From positions 1 through 15,794 of the forward strand of contig DASPXE010000266.1 in the NCBI GenBank assembly GCA_035637455.1: a stretch of 15,794 nucleotides of DNA. Reading direction: 5' to 3'. Source of the DNA: 20CM-4-69-16 sp035637455 (lineage in GTDB: Bacteria; Gemmatimonadota; Gemmatimonadetes; Gemmatimonadales; GWC2-71-9). The position numbers and the translations under genes are program-made. Below, one piece after another: positions 6,250 to 14,200 of this stretch. The stretch's first letter is position 1; each line of letters opens with the position of its first letter. The notes under the pieces are model-generated. The model was not told the origin of the DNA. It worked only from the letters and a program-made list of their open reading frames with translations, and did no database searches.

Positions 6250-7470
6250 CTGAGCCCGCGTCGGTGGGACCGCCGCATTCTGCTGGTCGACGCGGACGCG
6301 TTCTACGTCGCCGTGGCGCGGCTCGTGGACCCGGACGGGGTGGGGAAAGCGCCGCTCGTGATCGTGGGCGGCTCGGCCGAGCGCCGCGGTGTCGTGACGT
6401 CGGCCTCCTACGAAGCGCGCGCATACGGCGTGCACTCCGCGATGCCGATGGCGCGCGCCATACGGCTGTGCCCGGGCGCCACCGTGGTGCCCGTGCCGTG
6501 GGAAGCGTGCGCCCGGAAGAGCCGCGAGATCCGGGACGTCCTGCGGCGGTTCACGCCGGCGGTGGAGCAGGCGTCGAGCGACGAGTTCTACATCGACCTG
6601 ACCGGCACCGACGAGCTGTACCGGGGCGAGCCGCTCGCGACGACGGCGCGGCGCATTCGCGAAGCGGTGGCGCGCGAGACGGCGCTCACCGTCTCAATCG
6701 GCGGCGGGACTTCGAAACTGATCGCGAAGCTCGCCGCGGGTGTGGCGAAGCCGCGGCCCGGCACGCCGGCGGACGGCGTGCTCGTCGTCGCCCCGAGTGC
6801 CGAGCTCGAGTTCATGCGGCAGTTCGCCCTCGCGGACATTCCGTTTGTCGGGCCCAGGTTCCAGGAGCGGGTCGGGAAGCTGGGCCTCCGCACGGTGGTC
6901 GACGTGCTTCGGTACGAGCGCGCGACGCTGGTCGGCTGGCTGGGGCAGCGCGAGGGGCGCTGGTTGCACGAGCGCGTGCGCGGCATCGACCACGCGCCGG
7001 TCGAGCCCGCTCGCGAGCCCAGGTCGATCAGCCGGGACGAGACGTTCCCGCAGGACCTGGCGGACGACGCCGCGCTCGCCGCACGACTGCGGGCCCTGGC
7101 CGACCGTGCGGCCGCGGACCTGCGCGAGGTCGGGCTGCTGGCGCGGACCGTCACGGTGAAGCTGCGCGATGCCGACTTCACCACCCGGCAGGCGAGCCGC
7201 ACCCTCTCCGACCCGGTGCACTCGGAGCGCGTGGTGTACGAGGTAGCGAGGGATCTGCTCCGGAAGCTGCGCGCGGCGCGGCGCATGCCGGCGCGGTTGC
7301 TGGGCGTCGCCGTGTCGCAGCTGGTGACGCCGGACGCGACGGCGCAGCTCTCCTTGCTCGCCGAGGTGCGGCCCCTCGAGACGGAGCGCGACCGCACCAT
7401 CTCCCGCGTGATCGACGAGGTGCGGGAAAAATTCGGCCCCGACGCGCTCGGCCGCGGCCAGGCTCGCTAA
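6250..7470 (+). CDS. dinB: DNA polymerase IV (Y-family, DinB)
   Basis: A Y-family translesion polymerase, about 406 residues if read from CTG 6250. The palm carboxylates are Asp14 in LLVDADAFYVAV and Asp111-Glu112 in SSDEFYIDL. The steric-gate position is Tyr19, as in many archaeal-type enzymes. Other signatures are GVVTSASYEARAYGVHSAMP and SIGGGTSKLIAKLA, then helix-hairpin-helix ADIPFVGPRFQERVGKLGL, and the little-finger domain. The motif QLSLL (366-370) is a probable beta-clamp-binding peptide (consensus QLSLF). The start is uncertain: in this frame there is no ATG, GTG or TTG between ATG 6151, which lies inside the preceding gene, and the first catalytic motif. CTG 6250 has a suitable GGGGAAGGGA site ten bases upstream. 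Using ATG 6151 or 6148 would add about 33 non-conserved residues. Confidence 0.93.
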   Translation: MSPRRWDRRILLVDADAFYVAVARLVDPDGVGKAPLVIVGGSAERRGVVTSASYEARAYGVHSAMPMARAIRLCPGATVVPVPWEACARKSREIRDVLRRFTPAVEQASSDEFYIDLTGTDELYRGEPLATTARRIREAVARETALTVSIGGGTSKLIAKLAAGVAKPRPGTPADGVLVVAPSAELEFMRQFALADIPFVGPRFQERVGKLGLRTVVDVLRYERATLVGWLGQREGRWLHERVRGIDHAPVEPAREPRSISRDETFPQDLADDAALAARLRALADRAAADLREVGLLARTVTVKLRDADFTTRQASRTLSDPVHSERVVYEVARDLLRKLRAARRMPARLLGVAVSQLVTPDATAQLSLLAEVRPLETERDRTISRVIDEVREKFGPDALGRGQAR

Positions 7471-7525
7471 CGACTCTTCGTGACGTCCTCTTGGAACGGT
7501 TCTTCGGGACGCTTGTGCGTCGCAC

Positions 7526-7939
7526 CTAGAGCGCGCCGACCGCTGTAGCCGCTTTGGCGACGTCGCGCGGCTTCACCCAGTAGATCGCGCCATAGCGGCT
7601 CATCCCGGCGCCGACGGCGCTCACCGCCGTGACGTTGATCTTCGCGTCGCCGAGCCGCCCCATGATGCTCGCGAGCGCACCGACTCGGTCATCGCCCTCC
7701 ACGAGGAACGCCGTCTTCGGTTTCGAGAGCTTGATCTTCGCAGCCTTCGCGGCGGCTTCGAACGCGCCCGCGTCCGCTGGGACGAAATCCGCCTGCGACT
7801 TGCGAGCGCTTGGGAAGGCGTGGAACGCGAGCAGGTTGACGCCGGCGTTCCGCAAGGCCTGGAGCAGCCGGGCGCCCTCGCCTGGCTTGTCGGGCGCCGT
7901 CGTGTAGTAGTAGTTCACCTTCCGGATTGTGTCGGCCAT
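7526..7939 (-). CDS. Tandem ACT-domain protein
   Basis: A 137-residue protein made of two ACT-like modules. The first (about 8-60) has VNYYYTTAPDKPGEGARLLQALRNAGVNLLAF, the usual beta-alpha-beta opening with a D-K-P-G turn. The second (about 72-137) has AFLVEGDDRVGALASIMGRLGDAKINVTAVSAV and ends in a strand GAIYWVKP. ACT modules bind amino acids or related small ligands and control enzymes or transcription. No catalytic domain is attached, so it may act as a free-standing ligand sensor; the ligand is not known. It has the strongest ribosome site in the window, AGGAGG (7950-7945), five bases before ATG 7939. It follows the HtrA gene on the same strand with a 78-base gap, and its stop converges on the dinB 3' end. 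Confidence 0.85.
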   Translation of the reverse strand: MADTIRKVNYYYTTAPDKPGEGARLLQALRNAGVNLLAFHAFPSARKSQADFVPADAGAFEAAAKAAKIKLSKPKTAFLVEGDDRVGALASIMGRLGDAKINVTAVSAVGAGMSRYGAIYWVKPRDVAKAATAVGAL

Positions 7940-7944
7940 ATCGG

Positions 7945-7950
7945 CCTCCT
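7945..7950 (-). promoter_or_regulatory. Strong Shine-Dalgarno for the ACT gene
   Basis: The reverse strand reads AGGAGG followed by five bases and ATG. It confirms the start of the ACT protein. It contrasts with ku, ligD and htrA, which lack such a site, so both leadered and leaderless messages are likely in this organism. Confidence 0.75.
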
Positions 7951-8017
7951 CGCTGTGGTCGCCGGCATGACTATCGCTTCCCGTCCGGCTGTCCGCTAGA
8001 CCGCCTGCGCGCGGCTC

Positions 8018-9373
8018 TTACCGCACGTAAAACGCGGTTCTGCCGAGCCGCCCTTGACGCTCGAACCACACCGTCACGGCGCCGCCACCCGCCGCCGCCG
8101 AGAAGGCGCGCCGTAAGTCGTCGGCGCTCCCGATCCGGGTGCGGTTGATCTGGAGCACGACGTCGCCGGAGCGAAGCCCCGTGGCCTGCTGCATCTCATC
8201 CGGGATATCGTAGATCAGCGCGCCGTGGTCGCTCTGGATGCTTCGCTCCGCCCGAATGGCATCGGTCAGCGTGACCACCTTCATGCCGCCGAGGATCGCC
8301 ACCTTCTCGGCGAGCGTGGTGGGAAGGTCCGTGACGATGAGCCGCGCGCTCCGAGTCTGGCCGGTGTGGCGGTAGGAGATGGCGAGCGAGTCGCCGGGAC
8401 CGGTGTCGAGCAGCACGGCTTCCCAGTCGAGGAATGTGCGCAGGGGATGTCCCCTCGCGGCCAGCAGCACGTCGCCTTCGGCGACGCCGGCGCGGGCCGC
8501 CGGCCCGTTCGCCGCCACTTGCGTCACCCGCAGCCCGCCCACTCGCTTCCAACCGCGCAGGTCGTCCGCGCCCGCGACGTCGAGCCCCACCCACGCCCGG
8601 CGCACGGTCCCGAACCGCCGCAGCTCGTCCGCTACCCGCACGGCTCGCTCGATGGGGATCGCGAATCCCACCCCGACCGAGCCGCCGCTCGGCGTCAAGA
8701 TGTTGCTGTTGACACCCACGACCTCGCCCAGCGCATTCGCGAGCGGTCCTCCGGAGTTTCCCGGATTGATTGCGGCGTCGGTCTGAATCATCCCCACGTA
8801 GATGCCCGATTGCCCCTCGGACGGGAGCAGGTTCCGCCCCACCGCGCTCACCACCCCCGCCGTGACCGTGGGCTCGGTGTTTCCAAGGAGGTAGGCGAAT
8901 GGGTTACCCACCGCGACGACCCACTCTCCGATCTGGAGATCCGTGCTCTTGCCGAGCGGAGTCATGGGGAGGCTCCCCCCGTCGATCTTGAGGACCGCGA
9001 TGTCGGTCAGAGGGTCCTCGCCCAGGACCTTCGCTGGGAAGTCGCGCCCGTCGCGGGTGGTCACGACGATCTGCTCCGCGCCTTGCGTCACGTGCTGGTT
9101 GGTGATCACGACACCATCGGAGGAAACGATGAACCCGGACCCGTACCCCTCGACGGTCTGCTCGTAGCCGCGCGGCATGAAGAACAGGTCGAACGGGTCG
9201 GCGGGCACGCGGCGCTCGCGCCGCAGCACGTTCACGCTCACGACAGCGGGCGCCACGCGGGCGGCGGCGGTGACGATCGCCGTCTGACGCGACCGTGCCA
9301 CGTCCTGCGCTCGGGCCGCAGGACCGGTCGTGCCCAGCGCCGCCGCGATCGCGCCGACCAGGAGCCCCCGCAT
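8018..9373 (-). CDS. HtrA/DegP-like serine protease with two PDZ domains
   Basis: A 451-residue periplasmic quality-control protease. A signal peptide is present (hydrophobic run about 3-17, likely cut after ARAQ near 23). The trypsin-like domain (35-250) has the triad His94 in ITNQHV, Asp124 in LTDIAVLKI and Ser207 in GNSGGPL. The first PDZ lies at about 258-350 (GLRVTQVAANGPAARAGVAEGDVLLAARG) and a second, less typical one at about 365-450 (ATGLRSGDVVLQINRTRI). The histidine environment is TNQHV rather than the common TNxHV, a minor change. I chose ATG 9373 because the signal peptide then starts naturally; a GTG at 9391 would add six residues, and the DNA between holds a -10-like box. It lies 57 bases after the DUF4349 stop on the same strand. 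The protease family is certain; the exact paralogue (DegP, DegQ or DegS type) is not. Confidence 0.95.
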   Translation of the reverse strand: MRGLLVGAIAAALGTTGPAARAQDVARSRQTAIVTAAARVAPAVVSVNVLRRERRVPADPFDLFFMPRGYEQTVEGYGSGFIVSSDGVVITNQHVTQGAEQIVVTTRDGRDFPAKVLGEDPLTDIAVLKIDGGSLPMTPLGKSTDLQIGEWVVAVGNPFAYLLGNTEPTVTAGVVSAVGRNLLPSEGQSGIYVGMIQTDAAINPGNSGGPLANALGEVVGVNSNILTPSGGSVGVGFAIPIERAVRVADELRRFGTVRRAWVGLDVAGADDLRGWKRVGGLRVTQVAANGPAARAGVAEGDVLLAARGHPLRTFLDWEAVLLDTGPGDSLAISYRHTGQTRSARLIVTDLPTTLAEKVAILGGMKVVTLTDAIRAERSIQSDHGALIYDIPDEMQQATGLRSGDVVLQINRTRIGSADDLRRAFSAAAGGGAVTVWFERQGRLGRTAFYVR

Positions 9374-9381
9374 GAGACAGT

Positions 9382-9387
9382 ATTCTA
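9382..9387 (-). promoter_or_regulatory. Candidate -10 box of a leaderless htrA message
   Basis: On the reverse strand TAGAAT (9387-9382) matches the TANNNT pattern and is four of six to TATAAT. It ends eight bases before ATG 9373, so transcription would start at or next to the A of the start codon. No Shine-Dalgarno sequence is present. I see no clear -35 box. This is inference only. Confidence 0.4.
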
Positions 9388-9430
9388 TCACATGCGCCGC
9401 GGGGCCGGAGCGAGCGGGGAAACGCCGCGG

Positions 9431-10345
9431 TCAGGCTTCCGCGGGGCGCGGCGCCTGGCCCTTGCGCCACCGCCGCACCGCGAGCCAGCCGAGCGTTGCG
9501 ACGGCGCCCAACGGCACGACGACTCCGAGCGCCCGGATGCACCAGGCTACCAGATCGACAAAGTTCCGCCACGCCTGCTTGAACGCCTCTGCCACGACGC
9601 TCGAGCCGGGATGCCCCACCACGGGAATGGGCTCGTGTACGCTGATCGTGAGCGTGCTCAGGGCGGCGTGCGCCTGGAGATAGCGGAGCCGCCCCTCATA
9701 GCGCTCGATCTCCTCGCGCACTCGGGCCAGCTCTTGCTCGACATCCAGCACGTCTTTGAGCTTTCCGGTACGTGTGGCGATCAGCTCGATCAGCCGGGTC
9801 TCGAGTCGCCTGGCGTTCGCCATGCGGGCTGTGGCGTCCGTGAACTCCTCGCCGACGTCCTCGGCGCTGACGTTCACCGACTCGAGCTTACCGATCGGTG
9901 CGAGCCCGCCCAGCGCTTCGTCGAAGCGGGCCGCCGGGATCTTCACCTCGAGTGTCGCCGAGCGGAGCTGGCCGCGGCCGGTTTGCATCGCCGTGTTCGC
10001 AACGTAGCCGCCGAGCTGACGGGCGAGCTGGCGCACCAGTGCGACCGCAGGCTCGAGCGAGTCCACCTCGATGTTCGCCTGACCGGCGCGGATGATCATG
10101 GCCGGAGTCACGTCGCTGGGCCGGACCGGTGGGAAGTCCGACGGCGCTCGCTGCCGCGCTGCGACGGCGAGACCCTCGACCGGTGCGGGCCTGCTTTCTG
10201 CTCTCAAGTTGGGGCGCTCCGCGTATCCGGCCACTCGATTGGCGGCGCTGTCGCGAGCGTCCGTCCGGTCGGAGCGCTCGAGGCGCCCCAGACAGGCGGT
10301 CAAGGCGATGGCGAGTGCCACCGCGGCGAGGATCGGTCTGCGCAT
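9431..10345 (-). CDS. DUF4349 lipoprotein
   Basis: A 304-residue envelope protein. The N terminus has a signal with the lipobox LTAC, so Cys18 is the probable lipidated residue. A low-complexity linker follows (about 20-80). Residues 82-240 form the DUF4349 domain: MIIRAGQANIEVDSLEPAVALV, GGYVANTAMQTG, ATLEVKIPAARFDEAL and LESVNVSAEDVGEEFTD, with a helical, coiled-coil-like stretch (170-228) and then the strand LSTLTISVHEP. A C-terminal membrane helix (about 264-290) ends in RRWRKGQ, so the chain may be tethered at both ends. DUF4349 proteins are exported and widely distributed but of unknown function; some resemble anti-sigma or RsiW-type partners only distantly. The gene precedes htrA on the same strand, so co-transcription is possible, and diverges from the M15-like gene. 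Confidence 0.9.
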   Translation of the reverse strand: MRRPILAAVALAIALTACLGRLERSDRTDARDSAANRVAGYAERPNLRAESRPAPVEGLAVAARQRAPSDFPPVRPSDVTPAMIIRAGQANIEVDSLEPAVALVRQLARQLGGYVANTAMQTGRGQLRSATLEVKIPAARFDEALGGLAPIGKLESVNVSAEDVGEEFTDATARMANARRLETRLIELIATRTGKLKDVLDVEQELARVREEIERYEGRLRYLQAHAALSTLTISVHEPIPVVGHPGSSVVAEAFKQAWRNFVDLVAWCIRALGVVVPLGAVATLGWLAVRRWRKGQAPRPAEA

Positions 10346-10444
10346 CGTGAATTACCCGGGTTTGGGTCCCATGAGAGACGCATGAGACAGAGCGGCTTGC
10401 ACACCACAGGGAACCCGCGAGCGCCGCGCCCCGTAGGGCCGGCC
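10346..10444. promoter_or_regulatory. Divergent intergenic region
   Basis: This 99-base gap lies between the DUF4349 start on the - strand and the membrane-protein start on the + strand, and must hold promoters for both. It contains an 8-bp palindrome, ACCCGGGT (10354-10361), and a possible ribosome site AGGG (10434-10437) for ATG 10445. I recognise no clear -35/-10 pair. An in-frame ATG at 10382 is an alternative start for the + strand gene. Confidence 0.35.
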
Positions 10445-11164
10445 ATGGCGATCCGACAGCTCAAGCTCGCCGCGCTGCGGGAATGGGGGCGGCTGGAAGC
10501 GCGCATCGCCGCCCACGGGAGGCTCCCGCCGTGGCGGCCGCTTGCTCGCCGCGCGCTGGCGCTCGCCGGGAAGTTCACCGTGCTCGCCGTGCTGCCGTTC
10601 TTCGTGCTGGTACGGGGCTCGGTGTTTCTGTACGCGCAACAAGGCTACGGACCGTGGCTCGCGCTGACGGGCGGCGCCGGGTGCACGCTCGTGGTCGTGA
10701 CCGCGTACGCCGCCTGGCTCTCGCACCGGCTGACGGGCCGGGTCAATGTGCTCGCGCTCGCCCGGGGCGTCGCGCTGCCGCTGGTGCTCGCCTATTGCGG
10801 CTACACCCTGATCTACCTCTCGAGCGGCAACGCCAAGTCGGACCAGGTGCGCGCGTACTATAGCTCGCTCCATCCACTGCTCCGCGTCGCGCTCAGCACC
10901 TGGATCCTCGTGGACAAGGACATCCTGATCACCGACCTCGCCCGTCGGCCGGCCGATTACGCAGCGATGGGGATGCGGGCGAACGATGGATCGCTGCATT
11001 ACGTGCAACGAGACGGCTACATCCACGCCGCCGATGTGCGTACCCGCGGCCGCAGCGACGTGAAGAACCGCCTGGTGCAGCTGTACTTCTGGAGCGTGGG
11101 ATTCGGGACACTGCGGCACGTGGGCACGGGAGACCACCTGCACGTGGAGTTGCGACTCCGCTGA
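10445..11164 (+). CDS. Membrane protein with M15/LAS-like peptidase domain
   Basis: A 239-residue protein with a basic cytoplasmic N terminus and three probable membrane helices (about 42-63, 71-92 and 103-126). An odd number of helices and the positive N terminus place the C-terminal part (128-239) outside the membrane. That part has SLHYVQRDGYIHAADVRT (183-200) and GTGDHLHVELRL (227-238). These recall the two zinc-ligand motifs of M15/LAS peptidases (SxHxxGxAxD, then HxH), with candidate ligands His185, Asp197 and His233. The His-to-Asp spacing is about five residues longer than usual, so activity is uncertain. If active it would act on peptidoglycan peptides. I chose ATG 10445, with AGGG seven bases upstream; ATG 10382 would add 21 residues. 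It may share a transcript with the Asp-box protein 51 bases downstream. The membrane topology is firm and the peptidase assignment is an inference. Confidence 0.8.
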   Translation: MAIRQLKLAALREWGRLEARIAAHGRLPPWRPLARRALALAGKFTVLAVLPFFVLVRGSVFLYAQQGYGPWLALTGGAGCTLVVVTAYAAWLSHRLTGRVNVLALARGVALPLVLAYCGYTLIYLSSGNAKSDQVRAYYSSLHPLLRVALSTWILVDKDILITDLARRPADYAAMGMRANDGSLHYVQRDGYIHAADVRTRGRSDVKNRLVQLYFWSVGFGTLRHVGTGDHLHVELRLR

Positions 11165-11215
11165 CGGGGAGTAGCTTCTCCGGTCGTTCCCTACACCTCC
11201 CGAGACACCACGCTC

Positions 11216-14200
11216 ATGCGCGCACACCTGCCACGCGTCGGCGCGAGCTCCATACTCTCCCTCGCCTGCATCCTCGGCGTGTCACCGGTCGAGGCGAACG
11301 CCCAGGCCGCGCAGTACGACACCAGTCTGTACCGCGGCCTCATGTGGCGCGAGGTCGGCCCGTTCCGCGGCGGGCGAGTGACCGCGGTCGCGGGAAGCGC
11401 GGCGCAGCCGCTCGTCTATTACATGGGTGGCACGGGAGGCGGTGTGTGGAAGACGGTCGACGGTGGGCTGACCTGGCAGCCGGTCTCGGACAAGTTTTTC
11501 ACCGCCGGATCGGTCGGCGCGCTCGCTGTGGCGCCGTCCGATGCGAACGTGGTGTACGCGGGCACCGGCGAGTCGCCGATCCGCGGCAACCTGTCGCCGG
11601 GCGACGGCCTCTACAAGTCCAGCGACGCCGCCAAAACGTGGAAGAAGATCGGGCTCGCCGACGCGGGCCAGATCGCCAACGTCGAGGTTCATCCGCAGAA
11701 TGCCGATCTCGCATACGTCGCCGTGCTGGGACACGCGTTCGGCCCGAATCCCACGCGCGGCGTGTTCCGCACCAAGGACGGCGGTAGGACCTGGGAGAAG
11801 ATCCTGTTCCGGAACGACAGCACCGGGGCGATCGCCTTGGTGCTCGACCCAGTCAACCCGCGCATCCTGTACGCGGGGCTCTGGCAGGCGGTGCGGCGAC
11901 CCTGGGAGCTGGTCTCGGGTGGAGCGGGCAGCGGGATCTTCCGGTCCACGGACGGCGGCGACAGCTGGACGGAGATCACCCGCAACAAGGGCCTCCCTAA
12001 GGGGATCATCGGCAAGATCGGCCTCGCCGTCTCGCCGCTCGACCACGAGCGGGTATGGGCGCTGGTGGAGGCGGATTCGGGCGGACTGTTCCGCTCGGAT
12101 GACGGCGGCACGACTTGGACCCGCGCCAGCGACGACCACGAGATCCGCCAGCGCGCCTGGTACTTCACGCACGTGTTTGCCGACCCGGGCAGCGTGGACG
12201 GTGTGTACGTGCTCAACACCGCCCTGCTCAAGTCGGGGGACGGCGGCAAGACGTTCACCACACTGCGCGGCCCGCACGGCGATCACCACGCCCTGTGGAT
12301 CGACCCGCACGATCCCACGCGGATGATCAACGGCAACGACGGCGGTGCGACGATCAGCAGCAACGGCGGCGCCACGTGGAGCACCCAGGGCAACCAGCCG
12401 ACTGCCCAGTTCTATCATGTCGTCGTCACCAGCCACTTTCCCTACAGGCTGTGCGGCGCCCAGCAGGACAACAGCACGGTGTGCATCGCGACCCGCACCG
12501 ATGGCATCGGGATCACGGAGAAGGATTGGTACGACGTGGGGGGCGGCGAGAGCGGCTGGATCGCCGCGCGTCAGGACGATCCGGACATCGTCTTCGCGGG
12601 GAGTTACGGCGGCCTCATCACGCGCTACGACCACCGCACCGGACAACAGCGGGCGATCAACGCATGGCCCGACAACCCGATGGGCTGGGGCGCGGCGAAT
12701 CTCAAATACCGCTTTCAGTGGACGTTCCCCATCGTCCTCTCGCCGCTCAACCCCAGTGATTTGTTCATCGCGGCGCAGGTGCTGTTCAAGTCCGGCAACG
12801 AGGGGCAGAGCTGGCGGGCGATCAGCCCGGACCTGACCCGCAACGACAAGGCGAAACAGGGGCCGTCCGGCGGCCCCATCACCAAGGACAACACCAGCAT
12901 TGAGTACTACAACACGATCTTCACGGTCGCGCCGAGTCCGAAGGACTCGACCGTGATCTGGGCCGGCACCGACGACGGCCTGGTGCAGGTGACGCGCGAC
13001 GGCGGGAAGTCGTGGCAGAACGTCACACCCAAGGAGTTGCCCGAGTGGGCGCTGGTGAGCACAGTGGAAGCATCGCCGCACGACGCGGGCGCAGCGTATG
13101 TCGCAGCGACGCGCTACAAGCTCGACGACTTCCGACCGTATGTGTACAAGACGACGGACTACGGCCGCTCGTGGAAGAAGATCGTGACCGGGATCCCGGA
13201 GACGCATTTCGTGCGCGTGGTGCGTGAGGATCCCGCCCGCCGCGGGCTGCTGTTCGCCGGCACCGAGTTCGGGATGTATGTCTCGTTCGACGACGGCGCG
13301 GTCTGGCAGACCTTGCAGCTCAACCTGCCCGTCGTGCCGATCCATGATCTCACCGTCAAGGACCATGACCTGGCCGCGGCGACGCACGGGCGCGCGTTCT
13401 GGGTGCTCGACGACATCACGCCGCTCGAGCAGCTGTCGGACGAGGTCGCGCGCGCGGACCGGCACCTCTTCACCCCGCGCGACGCGGTGCGATTCCGGGG
13501 CCCTAGCTTCGTGCCGGCGCGCAGCCTGACGGGGCTCGGCACCAACCCCCCGAACGGCGCAACCGTGTACTTCTACTTGAAGCAGAAGCCCGAGGAGGAG
13601 GCGACCCTCGAGTTGCTCGACGCGCGCGACTCCGTGGCGCGCCGGTTCTCGACTCGTCCCAAGGAGCCGCCGGACTCGCTGAAGACTGACGCGGGCCTGA
13701 ACCGTTTCGTGTGGGACCTGCGCTACGCAGACGCGCACCGGTTCAAGGGTCTCGTGTTCTGGGCCGGGAACACGCGCGGTCCGCTCGCGGTCCCGGGGAG
13801 CTACAAGGTCCGCCTCACTGTCGGGGGCTGGTCGGAGACCCGGGGCCTCAACGTCGTGAAGGACCCGCGGGTCAAGGCCACGCAGGACGAGCTGCAGAAG
13901 CAGTTCGACCTGCTCGCCCGGATCCGTGACCGCGTGAGCGCGGCGGACGACGCCGTGCAGCAGATCCGCGACGTCAAGGAACAGATCGACGCCGCGGCCA
14001 AACGCGCGAAGGGGCTGCCCGCCGGGAAAGGTGCCGCCATCGCCCGGGCGGCGGATTCGCTGCAGGCGAAGCTCGGCGCGGTGGAGGAATCCATTTACCA
14101 AGTCAGGAACAAGAGCAACGAGGATCCGCTCAACTTCCCGATCAGGGTGAACAACAAGCTCGCGTCGCTCGCGGGCGTCGTCGGGGGCGCCGACGCGCCG

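Noticed and set aside
7508..7521. Small hairpin GACGC-TTGT-GCGTC between dinB and the ACT gene as a bidirectional terminator
   Set aside because: The stem is only 5 bp and has no T-run on either side; it is too weak to list as a terminator.
8225..10381. Long open + strand frame running through the protease and lipoprotein genes into the M15-like gene
   Set aside because: It is the antisense shadow of the htrA and DUF4349 genes in GC-rich DNA; only the part from 10445 encodes a membrane protein with coherent sequence.
9369..10390. Shared 12-mer CGCATGAGACAG at 9369-9380 and 10379-10390
   Set aside because: Several chance 12-base matches are expected in a window this size with biased composition, and the flanks do not match.
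11150..11177. TTGCGA-N16-TAGCTT as the promoter of the Asp-box gene
   Set aside because: Only four and three of six positions match the sigma-70 boxes, and the region lies at the end of the preceding gene; chance is likely in a search of this kind.
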